From: VYFG01 sp965213885
Lineage (GTDB): Bacteria; Pseudomonadota; Gammaproteobacteria; Arenicellales; Poriferihabitantaceae
Assembly: GCA_965213885.1 (NCBI GenBank)
Contig: OZ243919.1
Location: 992,001 to 1,056,000, forward strand
Length of the DNA stretch: 64,000 nucleotides
Reading direction: 5' to 3'
Part shown: piece by piece, positions 9,767 through 16,976 of the stretch
Layout: the number at the start of each line of letters is the position of its first letter
How positions within the stretch are numbered: the stretch's first letter is position 1
Notes under the pieces: generated by a model
Told to the model about the DNA's origin: nothing
Database searches by the model: none
The model's input: the letters and a program-made list of their open reading frames with translations, nothing else
Translations under genes and position numbers: made by a program

Positions 9767-11416
9767 TCAGGCGTCGCCGTAAGGCGAAAGGGCGCGCCAG
9801 TTGAACTGACGCCGTGCCGCCCGGATCACCCGGCGTTGGCGTGTGAATTTTTGTGCAAGCGCGGCCGGCGCCGGGGACGGGCCGCCGAATGCGGCCAGGA
9901 TCTCCCGTTCGCTGCAGGCCCCCTTTTCACCGCCGACAAACCATGCGCCCCCCTGACGGCAGAGCCGGTCGAGTCCCCGGTAGTATTGATGCGTGCACTT
10001 GCGGGCAAACGAAATGGCATGCTCGAATGCGTCACGATTGTCGCTGGCAAGGGTCAACCGGTTGTGCGGATCCACGCCCCAGGGATTCATGTGCCCGTAG
10101 ACAAGCACCTGGCCGTCGACATCCGGGATGCTCTCGAAGTACGCTGCAAGTGACTCGACATACTCGCGGTTGATGCGCCAGAGTGCGAGCGCCTGGTCAC
10201 CGGTGTGTTCCGGGTCGAGACGAATCGTCGCATCGGTGTGGCCCTTGAAGGCATATCTTCCGTGCGGTGCCTGGGTGCGGGCGGCATATGGAATACTCTC
10301 CCGCAGTGCGCGCATTTCCGCCGGATCCCTGAATACTTCCGAGTGTTCCAGGTCGATTCCCGCGATGGTCGGGCGATCTTCTTCGCCGTCATCCAGCAGG
10401 TCCATGAGAAAGGCATCCGCGTCCCCTTCGGTGCAGCCGTTCACGAAGACAAGACCATCGCAGCCCGCTGCACGGCATCTGGCCGCCAGCGACGCGGCAC
10501 GGCGGCTGACCGTATTGTCAGCACCCTGCGCCAGCATCGGCTCCATGGACTCCAGCGTGACATGCTCAATGCCGAGGATCAGGTCGGAGTCTTCTCGCCG
10601 GTTCACCAGACCGTCATCGGCCCCGTCGAGAAAGCACCATGGCGCCAGCCGTTCGAGCAGGGCGGCCAGGGATGCCGGTTCCGAGTCCACCGGCAGGGCA
10701 AAGGCGATTTCTGCGGACGGCAGCCGGGAATAGCGGCAACGCACTGCACCGACGATTCCGGTCCAGCCGTAGGTGGCGGCGTGATCGGCGAGTTCCTCTC
10801 CCTCCAGCTGGCGGGTGCGCCCGCCGTCGAACAGCGCCGCGGCGGTGACGCTGTCGGAGAAATAACGACGTTGCGGGCCCATGCCGCCGGTCATGAAGGT
10901 AGCGCCCACCTGGGCATAGGCACAGCTGGTGAGGTCCGCTCCCAGTACCCGGTAGCCCGGGCCCAGCAATTCCGCCAGCGCCTGATTGAGTTGATCCAGC
11001 GAAACCGCGGCGCCGGCGAAGATCTGGTCACGAGCCGGGCAGACCACGATGTCGTCCAATGCCAGCGCAGTGACGTCGGCGTCCTCGGCAAGAATCGGTC
11101 CGGGATTGGGTGACGGCTCGATGGACAGGCCGACAACGGTGCTGCCTGCCGGCGGCGTCACCTGAAAGATCCCGCCGCCGCCGGACCGCGCGGACATCGG
11201 CAACAGCAATGTGCCGTCGCCGTGATGTTCCAGGATCGCCCCAACGGACTCCCCCAGGTCATCCCGGCCGTCAAGGGCATAGGCTGCATCCAGGACGATG
11301 CGGTTGTTCTCGCCATCCACGAAATCGGGCTGGAGGGGGCTGAGTTCTGGAGACAAGGCGGAAATGCTGGAACGGAAGGCCGGGTCCGCATCATAACCCA
11401 GCGCCCGTGCAGACAC
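9767..11416 (-). CDS. Divergent FAD-linked oxidoreductase (PCMH-type)
   Basis: About 549 residues from a GTG at 11416. The segment 'GADLTSCAYAQVGATFMTGG' followed by 'MGPQRRYFSDSVTAAALFDG' resembles the FAD-binding PCMH/FAD_binding_4 region of glycolate-oxidase and lactate-dehydrogenase-type flavoproteins, and a C-terminal part with 'GHMNPWGVDPHNRL' recalls the FAD-linked oxidase C-terminal domain, where this position reads as a histidine-rich 'HxGDGN' equivalent. The N-terminal 100 residues match nothing I know. It is divergent from the BCCT carrier across a 479-bp gap and upstream, on the same strand, of the dimethylglycine-dehydrogenase-like gene (266 bp). The start is uncertain; the frame is open for about 15 codons above it. 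Role in quaternary-amine oxidation is only inferred from location. Confidence 0.6.
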   Translation of the reverse strand: MSARALGYDADPAFRSSISALSPELSPLQPDFVDGENNRIVLDAAYALDGRDDLGESVGAILEHHGDGTLLLPMSARSGGGGIFQVTPPAGSTVVGLSIEPSPNPGPILAEDADVTALALDDIVVCPARDQIFAGAAVSLDQLNQALAELLGPGYRVLGADLTSCAYAQVGATFMTGGMGPQRRYFSDSVTAAALFDGGRTRQLEGEELADHAATYGWTGIVGAVRCRYSRLPSAEIAFALPVDSEPASLAALLERLAPWCFLDGADDGLVNRREDSDLILGIEHVTLESMEPMLAQGADNTVSRRAASLAARCRAAGCDGLVFVNGCTEGDADAFLMDLLDDGEEDRPTIAGIDLEHSEVFRDPAEMRALRESIPYAARTQAPHGRYAFKGHTDATIRLDPEHTGDQALALWRINREYVESLAAYFESIPDVDGQVLVYGHMNPWGVDPHNRLTLASDNRDAFEHAISFARKCTHQYYRGLDRLCRQGGAWFVGGEKGACSEREILAAFGGPSPAPAALAQKFTRQRRVIRAARRQFNWRALSPYGDA

Positions 11417-11895
11417 AGTCGGTCGTGATGGAAAAAGGCAAGGTAATGGATCGTTCCGGCTCTACCGGGGACGGACGAGGGCGAAACAGAAATCGTGACC
11501 CTGCTCCCGGAAATATGTTTCAGAAACGACAATTTCCGAAATTGATTTCCGCGTGACCGGCGAAAAATGGTATCGGCCACGGTTTTCCTGTACTCTTTGG
11601 TCGGAAGTACCTATCCGGAATAATGACGATCTGACGTCTGCGCGGTGCTTGCTGTGGAATTGACCATGTATCCGCAAATCCCTCTCCAAAGGGTTCGCAC
11701 GTTTGCAACATCTCCAGGTTGCTTGTGCTGGCCATCCCCTGCGGCAGCACGGCCGGTTCCGTTAGATTTCACGTCATTTCCCCTTGCCGGTAGCGTACGC
11801 GGGATGGATTCCCCCAATGACGAACTCGCCCACTCCCGCCCACATTTCCCGCACGCCGCATTTTCAGTTGCCGCTGCATGTACAGGAGATTCAAT
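11417..11895. other. Divergent intergenic region between FAD oxidoreductase and BCCT operon
   Basis: No protein-coding gene recognised in these 479 bp. The stretch separates two divergently transcribed units of the betaine region and should hold both promoters. The clearest structure is the perfect palindrome at 11530-11544, listed separately; a second partial copy of its arm (ATTTCCG) follows immediately. No convincing -35/-10 pair was found by eye. Confidence 0.5.
11530..11544. promoter_or_regulatory. Perfect palindrome, candidate operator
   Basis: CAATTTC (11530-11536), one central C, GAAATTG (11538-11544): a perfect 7+1+7 inverted repeat in the divergent region between the FAD oxidoreductase and the BCCT operon. 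The size and symmetry suit a dimeric repressor or activator, but the regulator is unknown and no gene for one adjoins. Confidence 0.4.
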
Positions 11896-13455
11896 ATGAA
11901 GTTCAACATCGTGATGGTTGTTTCCATGGCGCTCTGTGCCGCCATCGGGCTCTGGGGGGTGTTCGACCCCGACGCGATGACGGCGGCAGCCCAGTCGCTG
12001 GTCAACTACTCCCTGACCGCGCTCGACTGGTTCTACCTGCTGCTGTGCACGTTCTTCGTCGTGTTCATGGTGGTCATCGGCTTTTCGAAGTACGGCGAGA
12101 TCAAGCTCGGCGGTGATGATGAGGTGCCGGAATTCAGCACCGGTTCCTGGGTCGCGATGCTGTTTGCGGCGGGGATGGGTTCCGGGCTGCTGTTCTGGGG
12201 AGTCGCCGAACCCATCTACCACTTCATGTCACCACCCGGCATGGAGGGTGAAACCCCGGCTGCGGCCCGGCAGTCATTTGTCATCACGAATTTCCACTGG
12301 GGATTCCACGCATGGTCGATTTACGGCTGTTGCGCGCTTGTGATCGCCTACGCCACATTCAGGCTGGGCCTGCCGTCGATGATTTCGACGCCGATCCTCG
12401 TCGGGTTCAAGAATATCTTGGGACACAGGACACTGAAGAGTATCGGTTCCACCGCGGATATACTCGCCGTGGTTGCGGTGATCTTCGGACTGGCCGGTTC
12501 GCTTGCGATGGGCACCCTGATGGTCCGATCGGGGATGAGCTCCGTGTTCGGCACCGACAGCAGTTCCAACACGATCAGCTTCGCCATACTCGCCGCGCTG
12601 ACGGTGTGTTTCCTCCTGTCCGCGTCCACCGGTGTGGACAAAGGCATCAAGATTCTCAGCAACATCAACATGATCGTCGCGATCGTGATCCTGCTGGTGG
12701 TGCTCTTCGGCGGTCCCACCGCCTATCTGTTCCAGGTCTTCGTCAATTCCATCGGCGACTACCTGATCCAGTTCATTCCCATATCGTTCAAGATCTACAG
12801 CTACCAGCCGCCGGCGTCGTGGAACTGGTTTCATGGCTGGACCCTGACCTATCTTATCTGGTGGCTTGCTTGGGGCCCCTTTGTCGGTATCTTCATCGCC
12901 CGGATCAGCCGGGGCCGGACTATCCGCGAGTTCGTGATCTTCGTTGTCGGGGTGCCCACGATCGTATCGATGCTCTGGTTTGCCGCGTTCGGCGGTGCCG
13001 CCATCCACATCGAGCTCTTCGGCGGGGGCGGCCTGGCCGATAAGGTGTTCGCGGACGTCTCTGCGGCGCTGTTCGCCTTTTTTGAATACTTCCCGGCGAC
13101 AGCCGTACTGAACTTCCTGACGGTCTGCCTGATCTTCATCTTCCTCGTCACCAGCGCCGATTCGGGAACGTTCGTGATCAGCATGATGACGAGCCAGGGG
13201 AACCTGAATCCCCCGGTACGGGTGAAGCTGACCTGGGGGCTGATCATCTCCGCCATCACGGTGGGAACCCTGGCTACGGGCAGTGTCTCCGTCGCCAAGG
13301 CGATGGCGATTACCGGTGCCATCCCGTTCACCGTGATCGTCATACTCCAGATGGCGGGATTCGTTCGCCTGATTCGGGAGGATCCGAAGGTGCGAAAACC
13401 GGACACGGTAGTGCGGGATGTGGGCGATGATGCCCCTGAACGCGCTTCAGCGTGA
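11896..13455 (+). CDS. BCCT family betaine/carnitine/choline transporter
   Basis: A 519-residue inner-membrane carrier. The family is fixed by 'AAGMGSGLLFWGVAEPIYHF' near residue 90 and by the tryptophan-rich eighth-helix region 'LTYLIWWLAWGPFVGIFIAR' followed by 'ISRGRTIREF'. BCCT carriers bring in quaternary ammonium compounds such as glycine betaine, choline or carnitine with Na+ or H+, or by exchange. The ATG at 11896 has AGGAG seven bases upstream; an ATG at 11878 lies before that site and is rejected. The C-terminal tail is short, unlike the osmosensing BetP, which argues for nutrient uptake rather than stress response (inference). The gene for a double binding-domain lipoprotein starts 11 bp downstream. 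Confidence 0.93.
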   Translation: MKFNIVMVVSMALCAAIGLWGVFDPDAMTAAAQSLVNYSLTALDWFYLLLCTFFVVFMVVIGFSKYGEIKLGGDDEVPEFSTGSWVAMLFAAGMGSGLLFWGVAEPIYHFMSPPGMEGETPAAARQSFVITNFHWGFHAWSIYGCCALVIAYATFRLGLPSMISTPILVGFKNILGHRTLKSIGSTADILAVVAVIFGLAGSLAMGTLMVRSGMSSVFGTDSSSNTISFAILAALTVCFLLSASTGVDKGIKILSNINMIVAIVILLVVLFGGPTAYLFQVFVNSIGDYLIQFIPISFKIYSYQPPASWNWFHGWTLTYLIWWLAWGPFVGIFIARISRGRTIREFVIFVVGVPTIVSMLWFAAFGGAAIHIELFGGGGLADKVFADVSAALFAFFEYFPATAVLNFLTVCLIFIFLVTSADSGTFVISMMTSQGNLNPPVRVKLTWGLIISAITVGTLATGSVSVAKAMAITGAIPFTVIVILQMAGFVRLIREDPKVRKPDTVVRDVGDDAPERASA

Positions 13456-13466
13456 GGAGGCCTGTC

Positions 13467-15380
13467 ATGTCAAAGAAAATACTGTTGTTGATAACTGCCG
13501 CGGCGTTCGGGGTGCTCCTCGCCGGCTGCGCGGAGCAGAAGCAGAAGCTGCGGGTCGGTTCCAAGCCGTTTACCGAGAGCATGGTCCTTGCCGAGATGAT
13601 CTCGCAATTGGCGGAGAACGCCGGAATCCCGGTGGAGCGTCATATTCCCTACGGAACAACCATTCAGGTGATGGAGGCGACCAAGCAGGGGGTGATTGAC
13701 ATCTATCCCGAGTACAACGGAACAGGACTGATCTATCTCGGCCAGGCGCCAACGAGCGATGGCGACGAATCAACCAGGATCGTGCGGGAACTGTTCAGTC
13801 CGCTGGGCATCAAGATGGCCGGGAGGTTCGGATTCTCGAACGACTATGCCATTGTGACGACGAGTGAGTGGGCGGAGGAACATGGTGTCGACTCCATCAG
13901 CGATCTGGCCAGCCTTGAACTGCCCCTGGCCTTTGCGGTGGATACCGACTTCACACAAAGGCCCGCCGACGGCCTGCCGCATATGTTACGCCACTACGGC
14001 ATCACCGGAAGTTCCACTTTAGCGTTCCCGCTCGGAACGGAGGGCAGGGACCAGATCGTCTCGGCCCTGCTGGACGGGTCTGCCAATGTTGCCGAACTGT
14101 TCGTCACCGACGGACAGATCGCCGAGTACAACCTTGTCCTGCTGGAAGATGACCAGAGGTTTTTCCCGGTGTATGAGGCGGCTCCGCTGGTTCGCTCGGA
14201 TGCCCTGGATACTTTCCCCGGGCTGTCGACGGTTCTTGAACAGCTGTCCGGTGCCATCACCGCCCAGGACATGCAGCAAATGAACAAGACCGTGGATCTC
14301 GATGCCCAGACCCCGGCGAGCGTTGCGTCGGCATTCCTTGCGGACAAGGGGCTGCTGCCAGAAGGCACTGCCTCGACGAGCGTGGAGCGCCTGTTCGTGG
14401 TCGGTGATCCCGGCCTGTCCCGGAGCAGTGAGACGGCAAGGGCGCTACGGGCCATCCGCGCCGGCTTCCCGGGCAGGGATATCGAATTGCTCAATTCGCC
14501 GGATCCCATGACCGCGTTGGCCGATGGCGAGGCGCAGGTGGCGATCGTCGGTACGGAGGCCTTCTACACTCCCGGCGATTCCGGGCCCATGGCCAGGGGC
14601 AATTCACGGGCTTTCGCCGTGCTGGGTCACAAGAGCGGCCACCTGTTCGCGCGCAGTATCGGCGCCACCAGCGACCTTCCCAGCATGCAGAGGATCGCCA
14701 CCGACCAGGCAGGCAGCGGTTCCGCCGTGGTCCTTGAGATGATCCTGGGTTCACTGGGACGCTCGGATGTGGAAGTCGTGCATGAACAAAAGAGCCTGAC
14801 CGAACAGGTGGACGGACTCCGCAACGGCGATTATGATGGCGTGTTCAGGTTGGCGGCGCAGGGCGATCGCGATGTCGCCAGTGCCATGCAGGCAGGGGGG
14901 GTGCATCTGCTTAGCCTCGTTGAATGGTCGCAGGGTGGACATACTGCCCGCTACAGTTTCATTCGCCCGACGACCATACCCTCCGGGACGTATCCGTCGC
15001 AGTTCCTTCCCGTTTCGAGTGTGAGCACGCAATATGTTCTTGCCAGCCCCGTGGAGACGCAGCAGGAAACGGGTGAAGTAGGGCCCGGAACCGCAGGCGT
15101 TTCCCATGCGGTTCCGGTCAGCGCCGACGCCGTGGCGGCCATTCGCATGGCACTGGGTACTGTCGAGGCTGTTGATCCCGCAGTTCCGGTGCATTCCGCA
15201 CTCGTGCCATCCGTCGAGGTGGTCGACAAGTCCCTGCCGTTCAGACTCGACGTCTCAATCATCAACATTCTGATTATCTTGTTCACGGTATGGGTTCTCT
15301 ATGTCTGCTACCTGCCCAGCCCAAGAACATTTACGATGCCCGACGACGACCAGTCAAATAGTGGCATAAAGGAGAGCTGA
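13467..15380 (+). CDS. Composite lipoprotein: OpuBC/OsmF-like plus TAXI-like substrate-binding domains with C-terminal membrane anchor
   Basis: A 637-residue protein. Residues 1-21 form a lipoprotein signal with lipobox LAGC (Cys21). Residues about 25-280 resemble OpuBC/OsmF quaternary-amine binding proteins: 'LRVGSKPFTESMVLAEMI' and 'GVIDIYPEYNGTGLIYLG'. Residues about 305-540 resemble the TAXI family of TRAP-associated binding proteins: 'QAGSGSAVVLEMILGSLG', 'DYDGVFRLA', and 'TTIPSGTYPSQ' in the position of the TAXI 'PAGTYPG' motif. Near the C-terminus 'SIINILIILFTVWVLYVC' is a single membrane helix followed by about 20 polar residues. ATG at 13467 has GAGGAGG six bases upstream. It lies between a BCCT carrier and a universal stress protein with no ABC ATPase or TRAP permease, so it is probably tethered to serve the carrier, which BCCT carriers do not normally need. 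Function of the pair is inference. Confidence 0.82.
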   Translation: MSKKILLLITAAAFGVLLAGCAEQKQKLRVGSKPFTESMVLAEMISQLAENAGIPVERHIPYGTTIQVMEATKQGVIDIYPEYNGTGLIYLGQAPTSDGDESTRIVRELFSPLGIKMAGRFGFSNDYAIVTTSEWAEEHGVDSISDLASLELPLAFAVDTDFTQRPADGLPHMLRHYGITGSSTLAFPLGTEGRDQIVSALLDGSANVAELFVTDGQIAEYNLVLLEDDQRFFPVYEAAPLVRSDALDTFPGLSTVLEQLSGAITAQDMQQMNKTVDLDAQTPASVASAFLADKGLLPEGTASTSVERLFVVGDPGLSRSSETARALRAIRAGFPGRDIELLNSPDPMTALADGEAQVAIVGTEAFYTPGDSGPMARGNSRAFAVLGHKSGHLFARSIGATSDLPSMQRIATDQAGSGSAVVLEMILGSLGRSDVEVVHEQKSLTEQVDGLRNGDYDGVFRLAAQGDRDVASAMQAGGVHLLSLVEWSQGGHTARYSFIRPTTIPSGTYPSQFLPVSSVSTQYVLASPVETQQETGEVGPGTAGVSHAVPVSADAVAAIRMALGTVEAVDPAVPVHSALVPSVEVVDKSLPFRLDVSIINILIILFTVWVLYVCYLPSPRTFTMPDDDQSNSGIKES

Positions 15381-15382
15381 CG

Positions 15383-15838
15383 ATGACAAATTATCTTGTT
15401 CCGATCGACCTGGCCGAAGAAGGGTTCTCAGAGAAAGTGATTGGCACTGCGGTACAAATGGCCACCGGCGTGGAAGATGCCCAAATCTACCTGATGACCG
15501 TGATTCCTGGCATACCGGCCGGGATCGATGTGCGCTATGCGATTCGGGGAGAGATGCAAGGCTCCGCGAACTATCCGCTCCAGGAATGGAAGGAGGAGAT
15601 GTCGAAGCGCCTCGGCGAGTTTGCGGCGGATCACGTGCCGCAGTCGATGCGTGCAGGCACCGTAGTCCGAAATGGCACGGTGTATCGGGAGATCGTGGAA
15701 GTCGCCAAGGATCTTGAAATCGAGCAGATTGTCATGGGCGCCAATAGCCCGACGCTCACCGATTTCCTGTTGGGTCCGAACTCGGCCCGGGTGGCCCGCC
15801 ATGCGGGCTGCACGGTTACCGTGGTGCGGGGGAAGTAA
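15383..15838 (+). CDS. Universal stress protein (UspA family)
   Basis: A 151-residue single Usp domain. It starts with the family beta strand 'YLVPIDLAEEGFSEKV' and ends with 'VMGANSPTLTDFLLGPNSAR' and 'VARHAGCTVTVV', the ATP-binding type G-x2-G-x9-G-(S/T) pattern in slightly varied form (GAN...GPNS). It begins two bases after the stop of the composite lipoprotein, so it is the third gene of the carrier operon. Usp proteins are often co-transcribed with membrane carriers, for example with TRAP transporters (TeaD), where they modulate uptake through ATP binding; a similar regulatory role here is inference. Confidence 0.9.
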   Translation: MTNYLVPIDLAEEGFSEKVIGTAVQMATGVEDAQIYLMTVIPGIPAGIDVRYAIRGEMQGSANYPLQEWKEEMSKRLGEFAADHVPQSMRAGTVVRNGTVYREIVEVAKDLEIEQIVMGANSPTLTDFLLGPNSARVARHAGCTVTVVRGK

Positions 15839-15862
15839 CGACCCCCGCGCCTGTCCGCATTT

Positions 15863-15921
15863 GGCAGGTTTTCCTCCGGCGTACCCGCTGCTGCGGGCTC
15901 CCTGCGGGGACGTAACCTGCC
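15863..15921. repeat. Compound inverted repeat after the BCCT operon
   Basis: GGCAGGTT (15863-15870) pairs perfectly with AACCTGCC (15914-15921), and inside the loop CCCGC (15884-15888) pairs with GCGGG (15893-15897) around TGCT. It begins 25 bp past the usp stop codon. No U-run follows, so it is not a standard intrinsic terminator; it may end or stabilise the operon transcript. Confidence 0.4.
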
Positions 15922-16109
15922 ACCGGCTTGCGCCCGGCAGTGACTTCCCGTCCGATTCGTACCAGAGTACGCAATGGCATGCGGGCGCCTCTCCCCCACT
16001 TTCATTTTGCGCCACCGGGCCAACGATGCCCACAAGGCTGCCCGGATAATCCGTTCATGCCGGAATCGACCCCGGCAACAGTCCAATATTCCTGACCGGG
16101 AGGGACAAG

Positions 16110-16976
16110 ATGCACTGGATCACCGTCTTGGCTGTATTGAGCGCTGTTGTCGCCCCTTTGGGCAGTGTTACGGCGGATGTCACCCTCGAGTTTCTCGGTG
16201 CCAGCAGCACGCCCCTTTCCAATCCCCACGACCTGAAGCTGTCTCCGGATGGCCGCCACCTTCTGGTGTCCGACGTGGGCAATGACCGGATTGCCATTCT
16301 AGACCCGGAAACGCTCACATTCCTTGCCGCGTTCGGAGACGACCACCAGGCGGGCACCCATGACGTTGATTTTGATGCCGACGGCCGTGTCTACGTTGCG
16401 GACACGCACAACAACCGCGTGACCGTGTACGAGATGACCGGTACCCGTGCCGTCCTGGTGGGGGAACTGGAAGAGGGCGTACGCGGTCCTGAAGGCGTGC
16501 TTGCGCATCCCAATGGGCGCATCTATGTTGCCGGAGCCTGGTCGAACAACCTGGTGGTGTACGAGAACGGCGTGGTCGTGGACGAGAAGGAAGGCCTGTC
16601 GTCGCCCCACGATGTCGAACTGGCCCCGGACGGCAACCTCTGGCTGTCCGATGCCGGCAACCACCGCATGCTGCTCCTGTCCCCTGGACTGGACATCCTG
16701 GCGGTGTGGCGGGGCGAGCCCTATGGATTCAACGGAGTGCGCTACCAGGACGTGCTGGATGATGGAACAGTCATCGCGGCGGACAAGTACAGCCACAGTG
16801 TGAAGTTCATTTCCGCGAACGGGCAGTTGCTCCATGTGCTTGGCAATGGCAGGCCCGGCAAGGGACCGGGAGTATTGACCACGCCGGAAGGCGTGGAGGT
16901 GATGGGTGACATCCTCTGGCTGTCCGATTCCGGGAACGACCGGGTGGTGAAATACCGGTTCACCCTGAAACCCTAG
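16110..16976 (+). CDS. Secreted NHL-repeat beta-propeller protein
   Basis: A 288-residue protein with an N-terminal signal peptide (about residues 1-22, ending 'GSVTA') and repeated NHL units about 45 residues apart: 'PDGRHLLVSDVGNDRIAILD', 'ADGRVYVADTHNNRVTVYEM', 'PNGRIYVAGAWSNNLVVYE', 'PDGNLWLSDAGNHRMLLLS' and 'GDILWLSDSGNDRVVKYRF'. These build a five- to six-bladed propeller likely placed in the periplasm. No catalytic residues can be assigned; such domains serve as scaffolds or as lactonase/hydrolase-type folds. Its TAG stop overlaps the stop of the convergent malic enzyme gene in the palindrome CTAG. Confidence 0.85.
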   Translation: MHWITVLAVLSAVVAPLGSVTADVTLEFLGASSTPLSNPHDLKLSPDGRHLLVSDVGNDRIAILDPETLTFLAAFGDDHQAGTHDVDFDADGRVYVADTHNNRVTVYEMTGTRAVLVGELEEGVRGPEGVLAHPNGRIYVAGAWSNNLVVYENGVVVDEKEGLSSPHDVELAPDGNLWLSDAGNHRMLLLSPGLDILAVWRGEPYGFNGVRYQDVLDDGTVIAADKYSHSVKFISANGQLLHVLGNGRPGKGPGVLTTPEGVEVMGDILWLSDSGNDRVVKYRFTLKP

